Positions 37,501-46,590 of a DNA stretch of 64,000 bases are shown here, piece after piece. The notes under the pieces were generated by a model, which was not told where the DNA came from, did no database searches, and worked only from the letters and a program-made list of their open reading frames with translations. The number at the start of each line of letters is the position of its first letter. Positions within the stretch are counted from its first letter, which is position 1. The position numbers were made by a program, and so were the translations under genes. Source of the stretch: Gnetum montanum (lineage: Eukaryota > Streptophyta > Gnetopsida > Gnetales > Gnetaceae); NCBI GenBank assembly GCA_015680685.1, contig MNCI01001077.1, forward strand, positions 913,224-977,223, read 5' to 3'.

Positions 37501-38567
37501 GCCTCAAAACCAATCGCGCCCCCACGCCACACACAAGAACACTTAGTGGATAGGCTTACACATGAATGCTTGGAGAAGGAGCATCAACGACTAGCCTTAG
37601 GACCTCCTAAACCTACACCACTAAACGTAGTACCCATGACACCACCTAACGATCAACCAAACACTGGCCATGAGGGTGAATCATCCAGAAAACATGATAT
37701 GTCTAAAACAACGATTTCCAAAAAAAAGAACAAACCAACGATGCATGAAATAAAACTACTGGGCCCAGTGGACCAAGTCACTGCCGATAAACACACACNG
37801 TCGGATGAGAAAACGGGAGGGGTAACAACAACCCTTATGTTCATAACAATACAGGTAAACCAATTCAAGATACATAGGGTCCATGTAGATGACGGAGCTG
37901 CCACAAACGTCATCCCATATCCCATCATCGAACAACTTGGGCTCATAGAGCTAATCAGACCAACTGCCACCACATGCTTGAAATCATTCAGCGGGTCATG
38001 CGTGATAGTCAAAGGCACCGTGACCTTAGACTTCATAGAAGGAAACCAATTCCCCACATCCGCTAACTTTGTGGTGATTGATGAAATGCCAGGGTTTAAC
38101 CTAATCTTGGGAAGGCCTTGGTTAGCCCAACTAAAAGCAGTCTCTTCCCCTATACACCAATAAATTCACCTACCTTATGAAGGTGGTGAAATTGTTATAC
38201 ACAAGGAGGCTGCTACACCCATAATCTCATCATACATAGACACAGACCAAGGCTCAGAGGTTAATCTTGAAGAGCCTAGACAACACGACATAAATGAAAA
38301 ACAACCGATAGGTGATAATCCTTTAAATGCAAAGGAAGATCCACCCAAAAGAGAAATAGCTGGCCCTGACATTGTACATACGCAGCCTCACTTAGAAATC
38401 ACAACTGACACAGAAACTATAATACATGCAGAAGCGCAAGAAAATACTAACGTGGGAACAATTCCATTAGATGTCCCTTGGGCTAAATTACCATTCAATG
38501 TGATTAGCGAAGGGGACGCTGAATATAGAATCATACCTGCTAACTCTACTCCCAACATTAAAATGTG
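37501..38567 (+). pseudogene. aspartic protease and C-terminal tail, element 2
   Basis: The protease core has VHVDDGAATNVIP (about 37880-37918) as its active site, hydrophobic strands, and LILGRPWLAQL at 38103-38135. A TAA at 38161-38163 interrupts; the same frame then continues as an acidic tail to TGA at 38565-38567, ending near LPFNVISEGDAEYRI. That tail block recurs in fragment D as LPFNIINEGDGEYKL. A single N at 37799 lies in the linker before the core. Confidence 0.8.
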
Positions 38568-38609
38568 AAAAATCAAAAAATTACTAAACCAATAAATAAC
38601 AAAAACGCC

Positions 38610-38930
38610 TTGGTCCAAAATGACGTTAAACTACAAACTGTCCGAAATGACATTAAACTACATTCCCTGTCCGAAATGACGTTAAACTATAACAAGTCCG
38701 AAACAACATTAAACTACATTCCAAGTTTGGAATGATGTTAAATTATCATGTCCACAATGACATAAAACTAGCCACGATTAGAGATGGTCGGTCAACCGAG
38801 GAATCCACCCGTGTCATTCGAAATGTCTCTTGCTTACGCTAGGGCCTGAAATGGCCTTAAACTATGCATATGGCCCAGAATGGCTTTAAACTAGTGCGTA
38901 TGTCATCCGAAATGGCCTTAAACTAGATCA
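38610..38930 (+). repeat. TTAAACT tandem array 1, element 2
   Basis: About nine units, such as GTCCGAAATGACGTTAAACT, after the end of gag-protease. A 90-base stretch near 38770-38850 separates two groups of units. Confidence 0.85.
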
Positions 38931-39279
38931 TCCACTTATACTTTGTTTTTTCCCAAATTCCAGCTCACTGTTCGAATTTACGCTTGCATTTTCATCTTGT
39001 CCTTTTTCGCAATTATCTTTCAGTCCTACTTATGATTACATCCGTGCATTACACTGAAACTACAAAAAAAACCAAAACATTTTACATCACCGTGTCATGT
39101 TTACAATTAAACTCAAAATCAACAAAAAAAAGAGAATTTTTATACATGTAATGATGTACAATTACAAGAGTTAACTGGTTTCCTCCATCTGCTCAATATA
39201 ACTCAAAATTTTTAATCTACAATTCCCGTATAAATTTGAGTCATAAAAACAAAACAAAAAAAGAACTAAAAACTAAAAA
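38931..39279. other. spacer between array 1 and the antisense gene
   Basis: AT-rich. It would hold the 3' end of the antisense transcript. I see no single clear poly(A) signal. Confidence 0.4.
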
Positions 39280-39381
39280 CTAAACATCCGGGATGGGAGG
39301 GTTGTCCCCTTTAGACCCGCTGGCATCATGGGCCCCCGCTCCACTAGGGCCGACTTCTTGGACATCATCATCGCCCTGATC
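39280..39381 (-). pseudogene. antisense gene exon 8, terminal
   Basis: Exactly 34 codons including the stop, in phase 0 after exon 7. It reads DQGDDDVQEVGPSGAG and ends NPPIPDV then TAG. Fragment D has a terminal exon (59715-59788) ending DPPLAPLDVI then TAG, with an acceptor TTGCATTTTAAG close to TTGCATTTTCAG here. Confidence 0.65.
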
Positions 39382-39479
39382 CTGAAAATGCAAAAGAGAC
39401 AATCAACATAAGGAAAAAAAAAAGATAAAACTTTGAAACATTATGCAGCGAACAAATTTCAGAATAACAAAATGCTTAC

Positions 39480-40941
39480 CGTAGGGGATCCCCCTAAGCT
39501 GAATTCTAGTCGACGAAGGATTTCCTCTGTTGAGACACTGGTCCAATCGGTCCCATCAAGGCCTAGGTCGACATCTGCCAAGGCCTTCCCCTTGTCAACA
39601 ACTGACCAGGTAGGATGCTTTAAAGGGAATTAACCCATCGAAACCTCCCTAGAAGTAGTTATAATCACCCTTGTAGGCGATTCCATCTCAATAGTTGTGT
39701 TTCGAGCAAAAGTATCGAACGCAGAGCGCAGACCCAGACCCTCCACAAATATTTCAAGTTGACACTTTTGAATGGATACTTCCTTCAAAGATTTCTTATA
39801 GTGATGCTTGTGGTTCTTTTCATCCTGATCCCATTTGCGTACCTTGGAAGTGAAGGCCTTCCAATCTTGATACTTGAGGTTCAATAAATCCACCTGGGCC
39901 TTATGATCTACTAGTTTCTGGGTCAGCAACGCGTGGCGATTGAGTAGGTTCCAGTATCTAGTATACATGATCTCGAAAGTCCGCCAAGAGCGATCACCAC
40001 TTAGTTTAGCAGAGGAAAACTCATACCAAGCCTTGAGATCATCACGCTTAATTGACAACTTGGAAACTTCCTTCTCCTTTCCTTGAACTTGCAACCACAA
40101 CTGCTTGATGGAATGTCTACAAGTCCAAAGCGATTTGGCATTGTGTACAAGACCCTCCGCCACCTCCTCATAAACTGGCCTTGGTACTTGCTCGAATTCT
40201 GGGGATAGTGTGGGAAAACTCTCAATGTTAACTATGTCAGATGGATCCCACCTCAGTTTGGCACCTACGCACATGAAAAGAACAAATGATAAAATGAAAA
40301 AAAAGAACGGAGTGTGAAACTCTAAAGCTACAAAAAAACCTCGAAACATTTATACCTATCTCAGGGTGGGCTTCTTGAATGTGTTCAACAACCTCCTCAG
40401 CGATACCAGCCACAAAATCCATTTTACTTGGCATCTCTATCCAAGTAAATGGTCCACGAGTGCGAGAAGGACTAACCTCCGTGGTCCTTTCAGGGGGGGA
40501 CCATTTTCATGGCACCTCTAGCCGCATCGTTCTGGTTTCACTACGTTCGTCTGAAGCGATGAAAACATAAAAATAAACTACCATGGAAACAACAACTCAC
40601 AAAGTGACGTAATAAAATAAAAGAAAACATACCATGTTCCTTGTCCCCTTCTGGGTTTGGAGGGTTGCCAAGGTCCAACCTTCCCTTGAGGAAGCTACTG
40701 AACATCTCATCGACACCACCCTGGTCATCGACCAGTTCAGTCTCCGTGGTGTCTTCCCGTAGCTCCTCTATTTCTTCTACCTGATCCTTTCCAGCCTCTT
40801 CCTCCTTGGTGATTAACTCCGTGGTAGCTTCATCCTGTTCAATAANGCCAGCCTCTTCCTCCTTGGTGATTAACTCCGTGGTAGCTTCATCCTGTTCAAT
40901 AATTGTCTCTAATTCCTGCCTCCTCACTTCTCGAGTTAAGT
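39480..40941 (-). pseudogene. antisense gene exons 5-7, acidic linker and coiled coil
   Basis: Exon 5 (40941-40633) is Glu-rich; its ELITKEEEAG-type segment appears twice because of the false join at N 40846. Exon 6 (40550-40356) ends VVEHIQEAHPEIG and has one TGA. Exon 7 (40264-39480) is long, charged and heptad-like: KLVDHKAQVDLLNLKYQDWK and KKSLKEVSIQKCQLE. It has a single TAG near 39631. Fragment D keeps matching text (MQMDLISQKVEG, then EWDKKQKAHKQQYK) at 60200-60350. The likely role is self-association or partner binding. Confidence 0.6.
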
Positions 40942-41026
40942 CTGAAGGCATTAGTGGCATGTAAGTGGTCAAAATAAAAATTATGAATAAGACGAAAAGC
41001 GCAATAAGAATACCAAGTTTACTTAC

Positions 41027-42042
41027 CTCGGACAGGCATCTTGAACCATATGCGCTTCACCCATGGCTCGTCCACATTCGAGGCCTCCTCGGTTGAACGT
41101 TCACGCTTTGTCAGCTTTGACTTAGCCTTACCGATTGTCTCTTTGATGACCCATTCTGCTGTCTTGGCAGTATAAGGCACGTCGTCTGGTTCTAATCCTA
41201 CACTGTCATGTGTGTGGATTGAGGTACCAAATGACCCCCCTGTCATGATAGATATGGATTCATCAATTCCCTCGGGTGCATCTTGGGGCTCGGCTATTTC
41301 AAACAAATGGTTGATCCACGGGCAGGATAATTGACCTCGATCCCATAGAACATACTTATTATCCACGCAAACCACTAGAAACTCCACTAAGAGGTGAAGA
41401 TAACCGAAAAAGAATGCAAAGGTAAAGTGAGACTACACGTCGACATTTGAGCGCAATCGCACTATCTTCTTATGAAGGCCCGAAAACAAAAATTGGGCCC
41501 AGTTATAACGCATTCCGGTTTCTAGGACAGTTCGCATAATACGCACAGCTTCAACACCAAGACTCTGCACCTGGGAAAGGGATTTAGGGAATACCCGTGC
41601 CCTAAACAGGGGATATACTACATAGGGAATCCCTTAGCACCCTTGGTAACGTCCAACCAGTCCTCTAACTCACATACTGTATGAAGCTCTTTATGTTCCC
41701 TGCCCAAAACTACATTTATACCATCCATTGATACACCAAATAGGTTCGAAAAGAATTTAGGCGATAGATGGAAAACTATCTTAACACCCTTAATCTGGGT
41801 ACTATATTAGGAGACGGATTTGTCGAACGAATCAACAATTTCGATCATTTTGGCTATAGACACATCAAGGCTAGGATTTGTAAAGAGCTCCATAAGGTCG
41901 ACGTCATTTAAACAATGGATGATGGATGGCGGGGCATGAGTGCACAACCATTTCTGAGGCTTACTAATCTCCCCGAACTTCATCGAGAGGGTACTCTCGG
42001 TTCATCCGGTTGTGACAAGGTCTCTGCCGGGAGGGACATCAA
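41027..42042 (-). pseudogene. antisense gene exon 4, conserved unknown domain
   Basis: The largest exon. Readable parts: SMKFGEISKPQKWL, KFFSNLFGVSMDGI, then after a frameshift near 41590 GMRYNWAQFLFSGLHKKI, then DRGQLSCPWINHLF and a basic end. Two in-frame stops precede the shift, one follows it. The same blocks in fragment D are open for 191 codons (60571-61146). The NWAQFLFSGLH block recalls putative plant transposon proteins that often accompany retroelements, but I cannot confirm the family. Confidence 0.6.
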
Positions 42043-42131
42043 CTGTAGATACAATTCGAAACCATCACATTAGTATAACCCCCGACAGTGGAACAAACAT
42101 GTTAACACATCTAGAAAATACTGTCACTTAC

Positions 42132-42399
42132 CTTCAGTAGTGGACTTAGAGGTGCTACCCAAGTCAGAGTCACAAGGAAAAATTGGTCCCTTAGGTGACC
42201 AATCTCCATGCAACCATCCACGAGTTGTGCATTGGGTGAACACTCTAGAAAACCGTTTATGAAAATACACAATATCACCCTTGGTTTCAGCTAACACAAC
42301 TCTACGAAGGGTGGGACCTGTCATAAAGGTTTCTAGAGTGGTATGGGCTAGGGCAAGCCCATTATCATCAATGTATGTTCCGTCTTGGTTAACTTAGGA
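42132..42399 (-). pseudogene. antisense gene exon 3
   Basis: Carries DNGLALAHTTLETFMTG, which could be the end of an FCP1-like domain, then GDIVYFHKRFSRVFTQCTTR. Fragment D has GLIINDQIFVVAQTTLDKF and DFNVYDSRFNLIYKNCKDDR in the same order, so the exon is conserved. The acceptor could be at 42399 or 42392; neither gives a perfect phase with exon 2. The donor GTAAGT at 42131-42126 is clear. Confidence 0.55.
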
Positions 42400-42484
42400 C
42401 TTGCAAAAGAACGGTCGTCAAAACAAGGGCAGACACTAAATAAAAAAACAGAGAGACAGAAACGACAAGCTGAAATGATCTTAC

Positions 42485-42934
42485 CTATCTACCCGGTACA
42501 CTGTGCCAGGAGGGTTTTGGAATAGCATGTGCACACGCGCAGCTAAAAATAGGGTGTTGTTGAGATAATCATGCCCTCGCGGCAATTGGGCCCACACGTG
42601 CACTAATGGGCGAGTAGACTTGGGCCCGCTAGAGGGACCACCCTTGATCACAAGTGGCCCCTCTTCGATATCCTCCATAAAAATCATGACGCGCTCTGAA
42701 GCTCCCGGCAACATGGTCTCAAGCATGCTCCATGCCACTTGTTCACTTAGATGTGACCAGACCACGACTTTAAAACTGTCCAAGATAAAAGCGAGGAATT
42801 CGCACACCCCTTCCCTGAACCAGACCCCATTGTTGTCAACAGTCAGATCCGGGGTAGGTTCATCAGCCTCAATGGGGCCAAACCATGTCAATACTCCAAC
42901 TAGCTCAACCACCAAGAGAACAGGTTCAGTGTCC
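42485..42934 (-). pseudogene. antisense gene exon 2, degenerate FCP1/NIF-like HAD fold
   Basis: The exon is fully open (150 codons). PVLLVVELVGVL sits where family members have the nucleophile block LLVLDLNGVL; the Asp is replaced. EFLAFILDSFKVVVWS matches the conserved block in which F, V and VWSS are typical. Near the end NNTLFLAARVHMLFQNPPG takes the place of the NTLLVDDSPYKALLNPP-type block, without its Asp pair. FCP1/NIF proteins dephosphorylate proteins such as the RNA polymerase II tail; here catalysis looks lost. The call rests on remembered family patterns and needs a profile search. Confidence 0.5.
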
Positions 42935-43019
42935 CTGCAAATAACCAAAATGCCACGGTAGATCAGCCATACATGAAAAGGAGATGAAACAACAAACTTC
43001 CATGTTGTAGGCCAACATT

Positions 43020-44060
43020 TAGAAAAATTATAAACCGTTCACTCTCAGCGTATATGCTATAAAAATTGTCAGCGTATATGCTATGAAAACCCTTTACAGT
43101 CAGCATATACGCCATGGAAAATAGTCAGCGTATACACTGTGGAAAATAGTCAGCGTACACGCCGCGCAGACTGCCAGCGTATACGCCGTGAAATAGTTTA
43201 TGCTGAACACTATACAAATAGTTTACGCTGAAAATAATTTATGCTATATGCTATGAAAATAGTTCTATGCTATGAACAGTGCAAACAGTATAAGTCATGC
43301 AAACCACCAGTGTATACACAGCGAAAATAGTCAGCGTACATGCTGTGAAAATCGTCTACGCTTCATATTGATAAAATCATCTACACTTCATGCTGGTGAA
43401 ATTGTTTACACTGTGCACTGACAAAATAGATTACGCTACAACCAATTTACGCTATATACAGTATACACTATACGCTATAGAGACCCTCTATGTTGTGAAC
43501 CTATGCTCAGTGTACAAGCCCTCTATGCTAACTATCTACGCCAGGCATATACGCCGAAACTCTCTATGCTACAAAAATTGCCTACGTCAAAATAACATGT
43601 ACATACGAAAATAACTAATAGAGGTAGGATTAGGGCCTACCTGTGTGATGATCCATGCCATGATGGAACCCTTGGCCTGGCTAGACACTACAGCATGGCC
43701 TCGCTCTCCTCCGCGAAAGTTAGATCAGGCCCCTTTCTCCCCTAGCCTTCCACCTGCTTGCCCTTGCCCATTTCGGCATCCTCTACGCTGGGATTGATAG
43801 GTTTACGCTGAGGGTCAAAACCACTCATGCCTACGCTAAGCCTCTATGCCTGGGTCTGAGTCTCTATGCCGTCGCTTTAAGCCTCTATGCTCATGCTGAG
43901 CCTTTACGCAGGAGTTGGAGGTTTACGCTGGGGTTTGGCTGTTTATGCTTACGCTTAGGGTTTTTTCGTCTATGCTTACACTTAGGGTTTATGCTACGCT
44001 TACCGTTGACGCTTACACTCGATGTCCATGCTCACTTCAAATTCACGGTGTTTACAAATG
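43020..44060 (-). repeat. GCGTATACGC-like repeats in intron 1 and leader of the antisense gene
   Basis: From 43030 to 43600 (intron 1) words such as GTCAGCGTATACGC recur every 25-40 bases, many decayed to GCGTATATGC or GCATATACGC. From 43785 to 44030 (leader) the words are TTTACGCTGGG and CTCTATGC. The full palindrome is shared with the LTR U3 at 32895-33250. Confidence 0.8.
43641..43828 (-). pseudogene. antisense gene exon 1
   Basis: Opens with ATG at 43828 (MSGFDPQRKPINPSVEDAEM); a second in-frame ATG is at 43771. It ends CACACAG before GTAGGC, leaving two bases that pair with the first base of exon 2. Two in-frame TAG codons interrupt it. No domain is visible. ACGCTG words run into the coding part. 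Confidence 0.55.
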
Positions 44061-44071
44061 ACGCCCCTGCC

Positions 44072-44080
44072 CTTTATATA
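44072..44080 (-). promoter_or_regulatory. TATA box of the antisense gene
   Basis: TATATAAAG on the - strand, about 245 bases upstream of the antisense start codon at 43828. A start of transcription near 44045 would give a leader of roughly 215 bases, filled with ACGCTNAG-type words. Confidence 0.6.
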
Positions 44081-44280
44081 GCACTGAGCACCACCGCTGC
44101 CGCCGCCTTGCACTTTGCTTCTTTTTATTTGTTTTTATTTTTATTTTAATTAAAATTTGTTTAGAAACATAAAAAATATATATATTTAAAAAAAAAATAT
44201 TACTACATCCCAGTTTCCTTGTAAACCAACTTCAGATGTCCACACCGAACATTCTAGCGCAAACTCTCCTGTGTACATTA
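44081..44280. other. upstream region of the antisense gene
   Basis: A GC-rich CCGCTGCCGCCGCC stretch at 44092-44108, then a T-rich and A-rich run to 44205. Nothing coding. Confidence 0.5.
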
Positions 44281-44424
44281 TCCACCCCGGTATGGCCTTA
44301 AACTGCCATGGCGGCCTGGTAAGGCCTTAAACTACCACATCCAGCCTGACATGGCCTTAAACTACCACCCACGGCCCGGTAAGGCCTTAAACTTCCATGC
44401 GTCCTGGTATGACGATAAACCACC
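44281..44424 (+). repeat. TTAAACT tandem array 2, element 2
   Basis: Five units of about 31 bp, close to GCCTGGTAAGGCCTTAAACT. It lies just upstream of the pol region, between it and the antisense gene. Confidence 0.85.
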
Positions 44425-44446
44425 ATCATGCATGTACACATAACTT

Positions 44447-45067
44447 ATGCTTCCAAAGAACATCGAACAATACCTATTAGCTCATTCTACTCTCTGTTTA
44501 TTGGCAGGAGCAAGCTCGATGGATTGTCAACATTTATCCACACCATTAATCATTGATGGACTGTATGGAAACATCGCAAAAAACATCGACATAAATATCA
44601 TCCACTTAAGTTTATCAATTGATGATGCAGTCATAGCCTTAACATAGCAAACGCTAGATAACTACAAAAGTACGGCAAAGCCCCTTGACATAGAAGCCGA
44701 AAACACCACCGAAGACCCGTTGACCGAAACCCCCATCGCCATGCCCAATGGAGAAATTAAAACATTAAAACGAAGTACATTACTACAACCTCAACTGGCC
44801 AAAGACATAGAGGATGTGCTTAGGGACAACATAAAAATATTCACGTGGTCATACACGGACATGCCCGAATTGGATCGTCAAATCGTCCAGCATAATATTA
44901 TCCTTGATCCAAAATTGAGGCCAGTGAAGCAAAAGGCACGAAAGGTTAAACCTGAGGTGGCATTGACAGTTCACAATGAGATCACCAAGCTTTATCAGGC
45001 TGGTTTCGTTCGGGCTCTCGATTACGCCAATTGGGTATCCAACATGGTCATTGTCCCGAAAAAGAAT
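44447..45067 (+). pseudogene. reverse transcriptase, N-terminal part, element 2
   Basis: One frame runs from about 44447 with a single TAG (44645-44647). It has FTWSYTDMPELDRQIVQH (44839-44892), PVKQKARKVKPEVAL and AGFVRALDYANWVSNMVIVP, the standard opening of a Tat-lineage reverse transcriptase. It runs into the assembly gap at 45068, so the FxDD active site is not visible. No ATG is obvious at the 5' end; how pol is expressed across the 6-kb spacer is unclear. Confidence 0.85.
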
Positions 45068-45590
45068 NNNNNNNNNNNNNNNNNNNNNNNNNNNNNNNNN
45101 NNNNNNNNNNNNNNNNNNNNNNNNNNNNNNNNNNNNNNNNNNNNNNNNNNNNNNNNNNNNNNNNNNNNNNNNNNNNNNNNNNNNNNNNNNNNNNNNNNNN
45201 NNNNNNNNNNNNNNNNNNNNNNNNNNNNNNNNNNNNNNNNNNNNNNNNNNNNNNNNNNNNNNNNNNNNNNNNNNNNNNNNNNNNNNNNNNNNNNNNNNNN
45301 NNNNNNNNNNNNNNNNNNNNNNNNNNNNNNNNNNNNNNNNNNNNNNNNNNNNNNNNNNNNNNNNNNNNNNNNNNNNNNNNNNNNNNNNNNNNNNNNNNNN
45401 NNNNNNNNNNNNNNNNNNNNNNNNNNNNNNNNNNNNNNNNNNNNNNNNNNNNNNNNNNNNNNNNNNNNNNNNNNNNNNNNNNNNNNNNNNNNNNNNNNNN
45501 NNNNNNNNNNNNNNNNNNNNNNNNNNNNNNNNNNNNNNNNNNNNNNNNNNNNNNNNNNNNNNNNNNNNNNNNNNNNNNNNNNNNNNNNNN
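45068..45590. other. assembly gap of 523 N
   Basis: The gap replaces the palm of the reverse transcriptase. Its size is close to the coding length expected there, but the frames on the two sides differ by one, so the gap length or a neighbouring base is inexact. Confidence 0.95.
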
Positions 45591-46140
45591 TTTCATAGAA
45601 AAACTAACAGACAAGTTAAAACCTATGAACCACTTGCTACGCAAGAACGTCCATTTTGAATGGACTCCACAGTGCCAGGAGGCATTCGACAATATTAAAG
45701 CAACACTCATTCAACTGCCCATGGTTTATCCACCCGAGAATGATAAACCGTTTTACATCTACCTCTCCACTTCGGACTTGTCAATCGCATCTATGCTTTG
45801 CCAGAAACAAGATAACGGAACCGAAGTCCCTGTCTATTACTTTAGCCATGCATTAGTTGCCCATGAGAAAAGGTATAATGAGATGGAGAGGTCATGTTTA
45901 GGCCTGGTCTTTTCTCTGAAGAAATGGCAACATTACCTCTTTCGTAATCAAGTTAACATAATCTGCAAGGATAATGTGCTCAGAGCCATCACCAAAAAAA
46001 TTTACGAGATAAGTCGAATAGCTCGTTGGAAAGCCATGATAGCTAAGTTTGACCTACATTACATAGCACAATCATCAGTTAAGGGTCAAGTCATAGCAAA
46101 TCAAATGACCACATCACCAATGCATGATCAAGCAACGATA
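45591..46140 (+). pseudogene. RNase H domain 1, element 2
   Basis: Open from the gap to 46386. The end of the polymerase (KPMNHLLRKN, FEWTPQCQEAFDNIKATL) leads into PFYIYLSTSDLSIASMLCQ and VYYFSHALVAHEKRYNEMER, then RWKAMIAKFDLHYIAQ and KGQVIANQM. This is the normal gypsy RNase H; STSD holds the position of the first acidic residue. It degrades the RNA strand during cDNA synthesis. Confidence 0.85.
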
Positions 46141-46189
46141 GAGCTAGAATTCTTGGATGAAAATGTAAGGGCAATAGACATAGTACCTA

Positions 46190-46590
46190 AGGACTACGAC
46201 ACCATTCTAAACTTTGATGGAGCATCCACCTCTCGAGGGGAAAGTGCTACCGCTATCATCACCTATCCCTCCAGGGAGATCAGACCCTTTGTTTATCATT
46301 TCAACTTTCACTGTACCAACAACATAGCAGAGTACAAAGGTCTCCTTAGAGGCCTCACGGCAGCACTGGCTTCAGACATCACATGATTGGTGGTCAAAGG
46401 AGATTAACAACTGGTTTTGAACCAAATCATAGATATTTATACATGCAAAGCGTAACATTTACAACCATACTGTGACTTGGCAAAACATTTAATGAGGCGA
46501 TTTAAAAACATCGATGTGCAACACGTCTCTAGAAACGATAATACCATCTCAGACACACTAGCCACCTTAGCATTAAACATATCGCCTGAC
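46190..46590 (+). pseudogene. archaeal-type RNase H domain 2, element 2
   Basis: LNFDGASTSRGESATAIITY, then NNIAEYKGLLRGLTAAL, VVKGD with a stop after it, and DTLATLAL near 46560. The DGAS, AEYxGLL and GDxQL blocks are those of the second RNase H that marks the Tat lineage. All four acidic positions are readable. TGA at 46384-46386, TAA at 46404-46406 and a frameshift break it. Confidence 0.85.

Larger units (their letters stand above)
39280..43828 (-). pseudogene. antisense eight-exon gene of the Tat-like element
   Basis: Exons on the - strand: 43828-43641, 42934-42485, about 42399-42132, 42042-41027, 40941-40633, 40550-40356, 40264-39480, 39381-39280. Donors are GTAGGC, GTAAGA, GTAAGT, GTAAGT, GTATGT, GTATAA and GTAAGC; acceptors include TTATTTGCAG, ATCTACAG and TTGCATTTTCAG. 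Reading phases agree at every junction except 2/3, whose acceptor is uncertain. The product would be about 1,070 residues once the false duplication at N 40846 is removed. Exon 2 looks like an FCP1/NIF fold, exon 7 like a coiled coil. Damage: stops in exons 1, 4, 6 and 7 and a frameshift in exon 4. Antisense placement means splicing of the genomic RNA cannot remove these introns. Confidence 0.75.

Noticed and set aside
44976-45710. Long open frames running through the N gap on both strands
   Set aside because: They are produced by translating 523 N; only the flanks carry information, and only the + strand is real.
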